Origin: Microvirga solisilvae
GTDB lineage: Bacteria > Pseudomonadota > Alphaproteobacteria > Rhizobiales > Beijerinckiaceae
NCBI RefSeq assembly: GCF_022808595.1
Contig: NZ_JAKUCN010000003.1
Location: 468,159 to 532,158, forward strand
Reading direction: 5' to 3'
DNA: 64,000 bases
The position numbers and the translations under genes were made by a program. The notes under the pieces were generated by a model. It had not been told where the DNA came from. It searched no databases and was given only the letters and a program-made list of their open reading frames with translations. Below, in pieces: positions 28,670-37,309 of this stretch (within the stretch, counting starts at the first letter, position 1; every line of letters begins with the position of its first letter).

Positions 28670-31092
28670 GAGCCTGGCCTCGCTCGCCGAGTGTCACGGG
28701 CGCGGCGGGTACTCTGCTGCCTCGTCGCTTCACCCGGACGACTTTCTGTCTGTCTTTCTATCAACGTGACCGTGATCGGCTCGCCTTCTTCTTTCTCAAT
28801 GTCCTGTTCGGAAATAAGGCGCCGGATCTCGCCTAGAAGCCTAAGCTGTTGGGCATTGGCTTCGATCCGCTTCTCCAGGCGATCGAGTAGGTCCAGTACG
28901 CTGTGTCTGTCTCCAGCCGTCGGCAAGAGTTTTGGCAACGCCGCAAGTGCCTTCGCAGGTTCGAAATCGACGATGTAGGATTGCTCTCGGATAATTGCCC
29001 GTGCTGCCTCCGCAGGCATGTCGATCAAGCCAATATCCTTGCCGATCAGCTCGCGTGCCCGCTTCATGGCCGAAAGCCGTCGCCGCCCAGTGCCTTCCTT
29101 CATCAGCAAGAGGGTTGCACGAACGATCGCTCTCGTCCGGTCCCCTTCCTCAATATGCGACAGTGCTTCCTTGACCAAAGGAGCGCTGCGAATATCAGCG
29201 GGCTTCTCCGCTGCGGCTGGCTGTTCGCCGGTGGACATGCCGATACTGACCGGTCCGTAAGTTCGGAAGAATGCATTCTCGACGGTTGCATCGCGAAAGT
29301 CACGATAGAGATCCAACGAAGCGGAAGTCATAGAAGCGGTCCAACGCTCCATCATGGCCATGGGGCCGCCATCATCTCGTGAAGCACGGTTTGCCCGCGC
29401 CATGTCTGCCATTCCTTTGAGGGGCCATAGGAACGGGTTGAGATCCGATATCGCCCAACGTTGAGCCCGCTGCGGGTGCATGGCTCTTCGCATAGCGGCG
29501 CCGGTCGGCGTTGCTACGGCCGAGACGGCGGGGTGGACAAAAGTTTCATAAGCGGAAACGAGCGCTTCCGAGGTCGCTTCGACCGCCCTGAAAGGCATCT
29601 CGTCCTTGCGGCCATATTTCTGTAAAATCTGCAGTTCTTCCACACGGCGTTCGGTCAGCATCACATCGTATTGCACGCTACCGTTCAACTTTTGCTCTTC
29701 GATCTGCATGCCATAAAGGCCCGGAGGAAGATGCTCGATATACTCGATCAGATCGACGATCTGACTATGCTCCCGCTTGGCGACGGCGCCTGATACGAAG
29801 ATGCCGAGATGGCCAACGCTTTTGTGCATGAGGCCAACGATAACTTGCCCGTTCGCCTTAAGCGCTTCCGTAGTCGGGTAGATATCCGTAACCCAGTTAA
29901 ATGCTTGTTGCGGTGGCGTGATGTTGTCGCCAAGAGAAGCGAAAACAATGATCGGCGATTGAATTGCCCGTAGGTCGAAGGCGCGTCCCTCGGACCATTC
30001 AGCATCGCCTTCCGCGAGATTGTTGCCCACGAAAAGGTTCTCGACGATCCAACGGATCTCCTGCCGATCCATCAGGAAGAAGCCACCCCACCAGCGCTCG
30101 AACTCGAGGAAGCGTTCCGGTTCAGTATCGATCTTGGAGAACAGCGTGTAGTACTTATCGAAATAGGTATTGGCAGGATTGAGGTACTCGAAATTTTCGA
30201 CTAGATGGGCCCCGTCGAATGTCCCGGCTCCGAGATCGCTCGCAAGAAGCGCGGGCCAAGTGCCACCAAGCATGCCGCCGGCGTAGCGCATCGGGTTCTC
30301 GCCGTCGTTCCCCGCCCAATATGACATCGGCGCGCCATTGATGACGATGGGGCCGGCGAGATCCGGTTCGAGCGCGCCAACGAGCATGGATGCCCAGCCG
30401 CCCTGACAATTGCCGATCACGACCGGCTTGCGAGTCTTTGGATGACGCTTTCCAACAATGCGGAGGAACTCCGCTTCGGCGCGTGACACATCCGCAAGCG
30501 TTTGCCCTGGCATTGGCTCCGGGAAGAAGATCACGAAATAGACCGGGTGCCCCGCCTTGAGCGCGACGCCGACCTGCGAATCTTGCTTGAATCCGCCGAT
30601 GCCTGGCCCGTGCCCTGCACGCGGATCGATGATCACGAAGGGGCGCCTATCCGGGTCAGTCTCGACACCATCCGGTGGCGTAATGCGCACAAGCGCGTAG
30701 TTGGCTGGTCGGTCGAAGGTGCGGGCATCGGCGATCATCTCCCACTCGAAGTCCAGCAGTGGTGGCTTCCCCGCCTTCTCGTGTTCGAGCCAGTTATTCC
30801 CACGCTGCCGCAAGGTATCCCAGAAGAGGATTGAGCGCTGCGTGAAATCGAGCCAGTAGTTGCTGGCATCTCGCCAGAGATCCAGTGGATGCTCTGGCGA
30901 GGCAGGTTTGTCTCGGAACGGCTCGCTTGTTGCTTTCAACGTCTCCAGATAGCGTTGCCATGCCTGCGCGCACCGTTCCTGATAGACTTGCGTGACCTTC
31001 GTTTGCATTCCGGTAAGGTCTACCAAGCGCGTCTGAAGGTCTCGCTCATCCTTGTCGGGATTGGGTTCGATCCGTTGCATATCCACCGCCAT
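28666..31092 (-). CDS. DUF3141 protein, PHA-synthase-like alpha/beta hydrolase
   Basis: An 808-residue cytoplasmic protein. The N-terminal 100 residues are helical (CAQAWQRYLETLKATSEPF). An alpha/beta hydrolase core follows. Its nucleophile elbow is IGNCQGGWAS with Cys229, matching the G-x-C-x-G-G lipase box of polyhydroxyalkanoate synthases. Candidate acid and base residues are in FASLGDNITPPQQ and MHKSVGHLGIFVSG. The last 400 residues (from about VMLTERRVEEL) are specific to DUF3141 and lack known motifs. The gene lies between the 169-residue gene and fabI in an operon with pta and ackA, so a link between acyl-CoA, acyl-phosphate and polymer chemistry is plausible. No activity is proven from sequence. 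Confidence 0.85.
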   Translation of the reverse strand: MAVDMQRIEPNPDKDERDLQTRLVDLTGMQTKVTQVYQERCAQAWQRYLETLKATSEPFRDKPASPEHPLDLWRDASNYWLDFTQRSILFWDTLRQRGNNWLEHEKAGKPPLLDFEWEMIADARTFDRPANYALVRITPPDGVETDPDRRPFVIIDPRAGHGPGIGGFKQDSQVGVALKAGHPVYFVIFFPEPMPGQTLADVSRAEAEFLRIVGKRHPKTRKPVVIGNCQGGWASMLVGALEPDLAGPIVINGAPMSYWAGNDGENPMRYAGGMLGGTWPALLASDLGAGTFDGAHLVENFEYLNPANTYFDKYYTLFSKIDTEPERFLEFERWWGGFFLMDRQEIRWIVENLFVGNNLAEGDAEWSEGRAFDLRAIQSPIIVFASLGDNITPPQQAFNWVTDIYPTTEALKANGQVIVGLMHKSVGHLGIFVSGAVAKREHSQIVDLIEYIEHLPPGLYGMQIEEQKLNGSVQYDVMLTERRVEELQILQKYGRKDEMPFRAVEATSEALVSAYETFVHPAVSAVATPTGAAMRRAMHPQRAQRWAISDLNPFLWPLKGMADMARANRASRDDGGPMAMMERWTASMTSASLDLYRDFRDATVENAFFRTYGPVSIGMSTGEQPAAAEKPADIRSAPLVKEALSHIEEGDRTRAIVRATLLLMKEGTGRRRLSAMKRARELIGKDIGLIDMPAEAARAIIREQSYIVDFEPAKALAALPKLLPTAGDRHSVLDLLDRLEKRIEANAQQLRLLGEIRRLISEQDIEKEEGEPITVTLIERQTESRPGEATRQQSTRRARDTRRARPGS

Positions 31093-31107
31093 CAGAACGT
31101 GTCCGGA

Positions 31108-31617
31108 TTATCGCTTGGTTTCGCCCCATTTGAGGAAGAAGCCGACATCGCCCGGCATGCCACCCGGCCATTCGATAATCATTGCGCTCAGCTTGAACCC
31201 TGCGTCCCGGAGCTGATCACGCCAGAGCTCATAGGCCTGGCGAGGCCTTCCGGTGAGGCTCTCGGGCCAGTCCGGATCACCGTTGTTGATCGCGCGCCCC
31301 TGGTCCTTGCACAGCACGTTGGGAAATCGCATGACCATCAACTCGGTCTGACCCCGTTCAGCTGCGGAACGCAGCTTCGATTTCAGCGGCTGCATGATTT
31401 CTTTCAGTCGCTCGGGCGTCAGGTCGATTGGATCGGACATTCTCTTGACGAGGTCCTGACGGGCTTTCTCGGCACGGTCCATACTGTCGATGGACTTGCT
31501 GGCCTTTGCCATCTGCATCTCGGTCATGTAAGTCCGGAGATCAGACGCAGACATGAATGTCTCATCCGCAAGCTCATCGTGGACTTTCGTGTCCGGCTTC
31601 GTTTTTAGCGTCTCCAT
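31108..31617 (-). CDS. Conserved hypothetical protein of the pta-ackA operon
   Basis: I do not recognise a named family. The 169-residue protein is soluble, with no signal peptide or membrane helix. It has a helical, charged N-terminal half (SDLRTYMTEMQMAKASKSIDSMDRAEKARQDLVKRM) and a compact C-terminal half (TELMVMRFPNVLCKDQGRAINN to KLSAMIIEWPGGMPGDVGFFLKWGETKR). It sits 17 bases after ackA and 15 before the DUF3141 gene, so it belongs to the operon. A regulatory or scaffold role with the DUF3141 protein is possible but unsupported. Confidence 0.75.
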   Translation of the reverse strand: METLKTKPDTKVHDELADETFMSASDLRTYMTEMQMAKASKSIDSMDRAEKARQDLVKRMSDPIDLTPERLKEIMQPLKSKLRSAAERGQTELMVMRFPNVLCKDQGRAINNGDPDWPESLTGRPRQAYELWRDQLRDAGFKLSAMIIEWPGGMPGDVGFFLKWGETKR

Positions 31618-31634
31618 GAGAACTATCTCCCAGT

Positions 31635-32843
31635 TCAGGATGCAAGTTTGGCCTGTGTCGCGCCCAAAATGCTGCGCGTCTGTCGTGCGATGACGAGTTC
31701 CTCATTGGTGGGAATGACCCATGCCGCAGGCCCAGACCCGGACGAGATCCGAGGCCCGCTGCTGCGGTTGGCGATCTCGTCGAGACTGAGACCCGCCCAT
31801 GAGAGACCAGCAATGACTTCAGCGCGAGTGGCGACATCGTTCTCGCCAATGCCCGCTGTGAAGATGAGCCCGTCGAGCCCGCCGAGTGCTGCGATGAGCG
31901 AGCCGATTTCACGCGTAATCCGATAGACGAACAGATCGATCGCGCGCTTGGCATTGTCATCCGTGGCTGCCTTCGCCCGCAACATCCGCATATCGTTCGA
32001 AATGCCGGACACCCCGAGAAGTCCGGATTTGGTGTAAAGCATACGCTCGGCTGCTTCAGGAGTAAGCTTCATCTCGCGAAGCATGTAGAAGACCACCCCA
32101 GCGTCGACGGCTCCGCACCGCGTTCCCATGGGCAGTCCGTCGAGGGCGGAAAAACCCATCGTCGTCGCGACACTGGCGCCCTCCTTGAGAGCGCACAGGC
32201 TCGCGCCATTCCCGAGATGTGCAACGATCACTCGACCTTTCGCGAGATGCGGGTCATAGTCCTTCAAAACCGACGCGATGTAGTCATAGGACAGACCGTG
32301 GAAGCCATAGCGCCTCACCCCACGCTGTCTCATCTCTCGCGGCAGAGCGAACATGCTCGCGATCTCGGACTGGCTGTGATGGAAGGCGGTATCAAAGCAG
32401 GCGACCTGGGGCATGCCTGGCATACGGCGACGAACAATGCGGATCGGCTCAAGGTTGTGCGGTTGGTGCAAGGGGGCAAGGGGCACCAAGGCTTCGAGCT
32501 TTTGAATAACTGTATCGTCAACTAGGACAGGACCTGAGAAGGTCTCGCCCCCATGGACGACTCGGTGGCCCAAAGCCATGGGCTTGCGTCCTTCCTGGTG
32601 CTCCCGCAGCCACGATACGAGATGCATCAGCGCCTCTTCATGCCCGAAAGAATCTTTGGAGGTCCATGACTTCTCATCGAGATCAACCCCGCTGGCGTGC
32701 CGTACTACGAAATGCGCATCGTTGCCCAAGCCTTCGTACAGGCCCTTCCAAACGAGTCTCGGTTCCGTGCCCTCTACCATGTCGAAGACCTGGAATTTCA
32801 GGCTCGATGATCCTGCATTGAGGACGATGAGAACGGGAATCAT
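31635..32843 (-). CDS. ackA: Acetate kinase
   Basis: This 402-residue enzyme of the acetokinase family converts acetyl phosphate and ADP to acetate and ATP (or the reverse). Signatures include the N-terminal phosphate loop VLNAGSSSLKFQVFD, HRVVHGGETFSGP, ACFDTAFHHSQ, RYGFHGLSYDYIA, HLGNGASLCALKEGASVATTMGFSALDGLPMGTRCG and the C-terminal IFTAGIGEND. Length is normal. It begins three bases after pta and is clearly cotranscribed. With pyruvate formate-lyase encoded 8 kb away, it would make ATP from acetyl-CoA under oxygen limitation. Confidence 0.95.
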   Translation of the reverse strand: MIPVLIVLNAGSSSLKFQVFDMVEGTEPRLVWKGLYEGLGNDAHFVVRHASGVDLDEKSWTSKDSFGHEEALMHLVSWLREHQEGRKPMALGHRVVHGGETFSGPVLVDDTVIQKLEALVPLAPLHQPHNLEPIRIVRRRMPGMPQVACFDTAFHHSQSEIASMFALPREMRQRGVRRYGFHGLSYDYIASVLKDYDPHLAKGRVIVAHLGNGASLCALKEGASVATTMGFSALDGLPMGTRCGAVDAGVVFYMLREMKLTPEAAERMLYTKSGLLGVSGISNDMRMLRAKAATDDNAKRAIDLFVYRITREIGSLIAALGGLDGLIFTAGIGENDVATRAEVIAGLSWAGLSLDEIANRSSGPRISSGSGPAAWVIPTNEELVIARQTRSILGATQAKLAS

Positions 32844-32846
32844 GGC

Positions 32847-33818
32847 TCAGACCTCCGGCATCATGAGCTGCTTGCGTTGCACGTCTGCAACGAGCGACGC
32901 TACGGCGCAGGAGGCCAGCCGGGTAATGGTCGAATCGGCCCGGCTCGTGAGGATGATTGGAACGCGCGCGCCGAGCACGATTCCTGCGGCATCGGCGTCC
33001 GCTAAAAAGGTCAGGCTCTTGGCGAGCATGTTTCCTGCCTCGAGATCCGGAACGACAAGAACATTCGCTTGCCCTGCGACCGGCGACTGGATCTTCTTGA
33101 TCTTCGCGGCGCCCAGATCGATAGCATTGTCGAGAGCAAGGGGGCCGTCGAGTATTCCTCCCGTAATCTGGCCACGCTCTGCCATCTTGCACAGAGCTGC
33201 AGCTTCGATGGTGGAAGGCACCTTGGGATTGACGGTTTCCATGGCTGACAGGATCGCAACCCGCACTGTATCCACGCGCAATGCGTGAGCAAGATCGATA
33301 GCATTCTGAACGATGTGGATTTTGTCTTCCAAGGTCGGCGCAATGTTGACGGCAGCGTCCGTGATGATAAGCGCATTCTCGTGATCGGGGACATCCATGA
33401 CAAAGCAGTGGCTGATCCTACGGGCGGTGCGCAGACCTCCTTCGCGCCGTACCACGGCACCCATCAGTTCATCAGTATGCAGGCTGCCCTTCATCAGAGC
33501 TTCAGCGTCACCCGATTTTACGAGGTTGACGGCTTCTTCCGCAGCCGCATGACTGTGCGGCGCATCGACGATCCGCATCGTAGAGATGTCTTTTCCTAGC
33601 GAATCTGCTGCGGCCACGATCTTCGATTTCGGGCCGACGAGGATAGGCTCGATCAGACCGAGCCCGACGGCCTCGATAACCGCGCCGATGGAGGCTGCAT
33701 CGCAAGGGTGTACAACTGCCACCTTCAGTTTGGGGATGGACCGGGCCGTCGCCAATAAACGCTCGTACTTGTCATGCCTTTGTTGGGATGCACCCTGGGC
33801 TGGAACCGCAACCGTCAT
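32847..33818 (-). CDS. pta: Phosphate acetyl/butyryltransferase
   Basis: This 323-residue protein is a short PTA/PTB-type transferase, converting acetyl-CoA (or another short acyl-CoA) and phosphate to acyl phosphate. It has the family pattern VAVVHPCDAASIGAVIEA, LMKGSLHTDELMGAVVRREGGLRT, ISHCFVMDVP, LIITDAAVNIAPTLEDKIHIVQNAI, GPLALDNAID and NVLVVPDLEAGNMLAKSLTFLADADAAGIVLGARVPIILTSRAD. It lacks the N-terminal DRTGG regulatory domain of long Pta and resembles enzymes often annotated as bifunctional enoyl-CoA hydratase/phosphate acetyltransferase, without a hydratase part. First gene of a five-gene operon, with an AraC-type element 151 bases upstream. Confidence 0.92.
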   Translation of the reverse strand: MTVAVPAQGASQQRHDKYERLLATARSIPKLKVAVVHPCDAASIGAVIEAVGLGLIEPILVGPKSKIVAAADSLGKDISTMRIVDAPHSHAAAEEAVNLVKSGDAEALMKGSLHTDELMGAVVRREGGLRTARRISHCFVMDVPDHENALIITDAAVNIAPTLEDKIHIVQNAIDLAHALRVDTVRVAILSAMETVNPKVPSTIEAAALCKMAERGQITGGILDGPLALDNAIDLGAAKIKKIQSPVAGQANVLVVPDLEAGNMLAKSLTFLADADAAGIVLGARVPIILTSRADSTITRLASCAVASLVADVQRKQLMMPEV

Positions 33819-33968
33819 GAGGGCCTCCGCGCTATGCTCCTGATGGATGATCGCAATGGACCGCCAGAGCGCTGCCGATCCACAAGGAGAGAAGACGAGG
33901 AATCCATGCCAGATCTCGCGATCGTCCAGCTTATTTTCTACCCCGAGGATGAACCGTTTGAATTCTGC

Positions 33969-34005
33969 TGCTTGACCTGTTGAGCCATTGTTTTGACAGT
34001 TTAGG
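33969..34005 (-). promoter_or_regulatory. AraC-type direct-repeat element, copy A
   Basis: On the minus strand the boxes are CTAAAC, TGTCAA (33998-33993), 4 nt, a degenerate ATGGCT, 6 nt, and GTCAAGCA (33976-33969). Outer boxes are perfect and the 21-bp repeat spacing is kept. The rest of the 33819-34145 gap shows no gene except a doubtful 25-codon frame at 33906-33983. Confidence 0.65.
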
Positions 34006-34145
34006 ACTGCCCTTCAGGAAATGCGCCTTGCTTCACGCTATGTGCTCGAGCGGCAAAAGCATCACGCATCACAGGTCTTAGCCACACTAGGCCGCCGTTC
34101 CAGAAACATGAGAAATATCAGGCTCAACGAAGCGGGATTAGATGC

Positions 34146-34673
34146 CTATCGGGGGCGATCTTGTTCCGGTGTAGCATCGCGCTCCAAATATTCCTGCGGG
34201 ACAGTTAGACCGGAGACACTTTCTTTATCGACAAGAACCGCTTCCGGATCAGCGGGCGAGCCAGAGCGATACACTTTGTGACGGCGCCTCACCCTCCGGG
34301 AACGAGGAACATTGGCGCGCCAAGCCGACGGGGTTTGCTTGGCCCAACGTCGGAAAGCGCGCGTGAAAGCGCTCAGTTCAGAATAGCGCAGGACCGCCGC
34401 AATTTGGCTCAACGCCATGTCTGTATTCTTCAACAGTTCGCATGCAATCTCGAAGCGAACCTCGTTGGCGACTTGGCGGAACGCAAGTCCTTCATTTCGA
34501 AGGTGACGATTGAGAGTGCGGCGATGCATCAAAAACAAGCGAGCGACCGTGGTGGCGGAGCAACTGTCCTTAAGCAATTCAGTCCGAAGAACGCGGCGAA
34601 GATCATCCGTAAGGGAGCCGGCACTATAGGTCGAGTATGAGCGTCCTACTCTGCGCATCGGTGGCTTTTCCAT
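34146..34673 (-). CDS. AraC-family DNA-binding protein without sensor domain
   Basis: The frame is open from 34808, but the ATG at 34673 has GGGAGAGA five bases upstream and gives a natural start (MEKPPMRRVG). The 175-residue product contains both helix-turn-helix motifs of the AraC family: CSATTVARLFLMHRRTLNRHLRNEG and MALSQIAAVLRYSELSAFTRAFRRWAKQTPSAWR. It lacks the roughly 200-residue N-terminal arabinose-binding-type domain present in the neighbour at 38248-39369, so it may act constitutively, compete for the same sites or need a partner. It follows mscS closely and is probably cotranscribed with it. A basic tail (RRVRRRHK) follows the second motif. Confidence 0.82.
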   Translation of the reverse strand: MEKPPMRRVGRSYSTYSAGSLTDDLRRVLRTELLKDSCSATTVARLFLMHRRTLNRHLRNEGLAFRQVANEVRFEIACELLKNTDMALSQIAAVLRYSELSAFTRAFRRWAKQTPSAWRANVPRSRRVRRRHKVYRSGSPADPEAVLVDKESVSGLTVPQEYLERDATPEQDRPR

Positions 34674-34817
34674 GGCTCTCTCCCGTTCTTGGCGAGTTGC
34701 GGCAGCGGGCACAGCCATGTCGTCTTCGCCAATCTGAGTTCGCTTGCTCGACCGCTTTGGTCTTACTCCTGACTCTTCGAAACCCAAGGTTCTTCGGAAC
34801 CCAAACAATTTTTTAAC

Positions 34818-36977
34818 TTAAACGCCTTCCTCCGAAGGCTTGCCTTTGACGAGGGAAAGGACCTGGCGAGCGGCAGCAGGCTCAGCCTCGTCGCGGCCCG
34901 ATACCTGCACCGTCGGGAAGGCAAACTTGATTCCGTTCTCGTCAAAAGCCTTCTTGAGCATGGCGTAGGCTTTGCGCCGGATCACGAACTGCTCGCCCGG
35001 GCGCGTCATCATTTTCATACGCAGCTGAATGGCGAACTCGCCGAACTGCTCCACTCCCTGCATCTTGAGCGGTTCAATGATATTGGGCGCGATCTCGGAA
35101 TCTGCAGCTAGATCCTTGCCTATCTGCTTGATGACCTTCTTCGCCTTGTCGAGGTCGGTGTCATAGGTAACGTTAATGGTCATCTTGTCGATGACCCAAT
35201 CCCGGCTCATGTTCTCGACTGCCCCAAGCTGACCGTATGGGACCGTAAAAATGGGGCCGCGATGATGCCGGAGTTTCACGGAGCGGAAACCGAGCGATTC
35301 CACCGTGCCCTTGTATGACCCGCTTTGGATGTATTCTCCCACGCGGAAGGCATCATCGAGCAGATAAAAGATTCCGCTAATGATGTCCTTGACCAGTGTC
35401 TGGGAACCAAACCCTACAGCGACGCCGAAGATGCCTGCGCCTGCGATCAGAGGGCCGATCTCGACTCCCAGCGCCGAGAGAGCCATGAGCACGGCTACCG
35501 TAGCCAGGACAATGAATATGACCATCCGAAAAATCGGGAGAAGTGTTCTGAGCCGCGCCTGTCTCAAGGCGATCTCGCTGCCCGGCAGCGCAAGGGCCTG
35601 CATGTTCGTAAGGCGTCGATCGATTTGCACCTTCACCACCTGCCAGATGAAGTCGGCCACCATCAGGATGACAACGCTGCTGAGCACGCCGCGGACCAGC
35701 CTGGTCGCAACCGTTTCACGGCTGGCCAGCTCGCCGAGATCAATGTCCCAGACCCAGGCCAGGAACAGGACGGCTCCAACGATCAGGAGAGTACGGATGC
35801 CCCGGTCCAAATAAACGGCTCCAAGTTCGTGATCCTGGCTGGCCGCTGCGCTCATCGGAGGACGCATCAGATGACGGGCGGATTGTCGGGTGATCGTTAT
35901 CGCCTGAGGCAGCAAGGCGCCCACTACGAGGAGCCAGAACAGGCCCGTGAGCCCGGCGACCCATACGCCCCACAGCAGAACGAGATAGAGCGACAGCAGC
36001 CAAGTTCCGATGGATTGATGGCGAGGGGAACGCCTTATTGATTCCAACGAAGCCGTGGAAGGCGTCGGCCATCTCCAGGCTGCCTCGATCGCCAGGCCCA
36101 AGAGGCCAATTCCCAGAGTATAAGCCACAAGCCTGCGTCCATCAGGCGAGAAGCCAAGAGTGTTGAGGAGTTGAACGGTTGCCCAACCGAAGGCGAACCA
36201 ACCCACAAACAACACGAGGCGGGTGTACCAGAATTTGGCAGCGTCGTTCGACATGGGAACGATACGGAGAGCTGCAGGGTCGTGTCGGCCAGCCAGCCAG
36301 GGGGAGAGCAGAAGCCGGCAGCTCAAGATGGCAAGCCGCAACAACAGTGCCGCAAATAGATAAGTGAGCACTATCCGTCTCAAAAGAGGCGGCCAGTCGA
36401 AGATGAGAAACGCGCCGATGCTCCCAGCGCCGAAGATCACCACATGGGCTAGGCCGAACGCCAAGCGCCAGACGGTCATCTTCACACGATCACCAACCGT
36501 ATTCACTGGGTGGAAAAGCATTTGCTCGCGCGTGGATGCGGTGACTCTTCGAAAGATCCATTCGATACCGGCACCAAGCCCGAGAAAGCCGAGTACAAGA
36601 ATTACAATATCCAGAAGAGATCTGCTTTGAAGCTCCTGCGAGAGCAGATTGCCTGCTTGTCGAGCTTCTTCCGGCAGACGGGGCGTGGCCGCCGCCAGGG
36701 CCGACAGATGCGTCCGCATGGCCTCGACCCGCAGCATCAGCATTTCGGCGCCTGAACCCTGCGGCTCTTGCTTCGAGACTGCCGCAACTTGCCTTTGTTG
36801 ATCAATCCATGCTCGGCTCGCAGGATCGTCCAGGAGCCGCAGAAGCTCTTGGATCTGTGGTGGAGGATTGGCCGGAGCAGTTTGAGCGTAGACCGAAAAC
36901 GGAATGGTACCTGCAAGGATCAGGAGCGCTAATCCCCATAAGGAAAGGATCAAAGTCCGCACTCGGATTGAGCCCAC
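34818..36977 (-). CDS. MscS-family mechanosensitive ion channel, large type
   Basis: This 719-residue protein has a signal peptide (LILSLWGLALLILAGTIPFSVYAQ), a periplasmic helical segment (PQIQELLRLLDDPASRAW to LLSQELQSRS), about ten membrane helices and the MscS core at the C-terminus. Core features are the pore helix GPLIAGAGIFGVAVGFGSQTLVKDIISGIFYLLDDAFRVGEYIQ and the beta domain YKGTVESLGFRSVKLRHHRGPIFTVPYGQLGAVENMSRDW. It is larger than E. coli MscS (286 residues) and resembles YbiO/YnaI-like channels. It releases solutes on hypo-osmotic shock. It lies in an operon with DUF2092 and a small secreted protein upstream and an araC gene downstream. Confidence 0.92.
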   Translation of the reverse strand: MGSIRVRTLILSLWGLALLILAGTIPFSVYAQTAPANPPPQIQELLRLLDDPASRAWIDQQRQVAAVSKQEPQGSGAEMLMLRVEAMRTHLSALAAATPRLPEEARQAGNLLSQELQSRSLLDIVILVLGFLGLGAGIEWIFRRVTASTREQMLFHPVNTVGDRVKMTVWRLAFGLAHVVIFGAGSIGAFLIFDWPPLLRRIVLTYLFAALLLRLAILSCRLLLSPWLAGRHDPAALRIVPMSNDAAKFWYTRLVLFVGWFAFGWATVQLLNTLGFSPDGRRLVAYTLGIGLLGLAIEAAWRWPTPSTASLESIRRSPRHQSIGTWLLSLYLVLLWGVWVAGLTGLFWLLVVGALLPQAITITRQSARHLMRPPMSAAASQDHELGAVYLDRGIRTLLIVGAVLFLAWVWDIDLGELASRETVATRLVRGVLSSVVILMVADFIWQVVKVQIDRRLTNMQALALPGSEIALRQARLRTLLPIFRMVIFIVLATVAVLMALSALGVEIGPLIAGAGIFGVAVGFGSQTLVKDIISGIFYLLDDAFRVGEYIQSGSYKGTVESLGFRSVKLRHHRGPIFTVPYGQLGAVENMSRDWVIDKMTINVTYDTDLDKAKKVIKQIGKDLAADSEIAPNIIEPLKMQGVEQFGEFAIQLRMKMMTRPGEQFVIRRKAYAMLKKAFDENGIKFAFPTVQVSGRDEAEPAAARQVLSLVKGKPSEEGV

Positions 36978-37003
36978 GATTTACTCCTATCCATATTGTT
37001 CAC

Positions 37004-37309
37004 TTACGGACAGCGGTAGACGATCTGTCCATAAGAGTTCACGACCTGCTCGCAGCCAGGCGCAGCATGATAATAATAGGTTCCAGCCGCGGCTGCTGCG
37101 CCAGCAGCTGCTCCATAAGCTGTCGCGCGGCGGGTAGTACGGCGTGCGACGCCAGCGTAACTCATGGGCGTTGCGGGCCGGCCAACTCTCGCCTCCGCTG
37201 TGCTGATGAACGAGCCACCGGATCCCTGGCGGCTATCGTTCCAGAGCAAGCCTGCGCCAATGGCGAGAACCGAGAGCGCTACAAGACGAATTCGTTTGAG
37301 AGAAATCAT
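37004..37309 (-). CDS. Small secreted protein
   Basis: A 101-residue protein with an N-terminal export signal (LVALSVLAIGAGLLW) whose cleavage may be at STAEA-R, an Ala/Thr/Tyr-rich middle (AAAGAAAAAGTYYYH) and a short C-terminal domain with two cysteines (GCEQVVNSYGQIVYRCP). I cannot name a family; the ending recalls small Rhizobiales envelope proteins. Its ATG overlaps the stop of the DUF2092 gene (ATGA), so the two are coupled and probably work in the same compartment. Confidence 0.72.
   Translation of the reverse strand: MISLKRIRLVALSVLAIGAGLLWNDSRQGSGGSFISTAEARVGRPATPMSYAGVARRTTRRATAYGAAAGAAAAAGTYYYHAAPGCEQVVNSYGQIVYRCP

Noticed and set aside
33906..33983. 25-codon gene between pta and the short araC
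   Set aside because: It has a GAGGA before its ATG, but the peptide has no known relative and its end overlaps the AraC-type element. Too little support to call it a gene.
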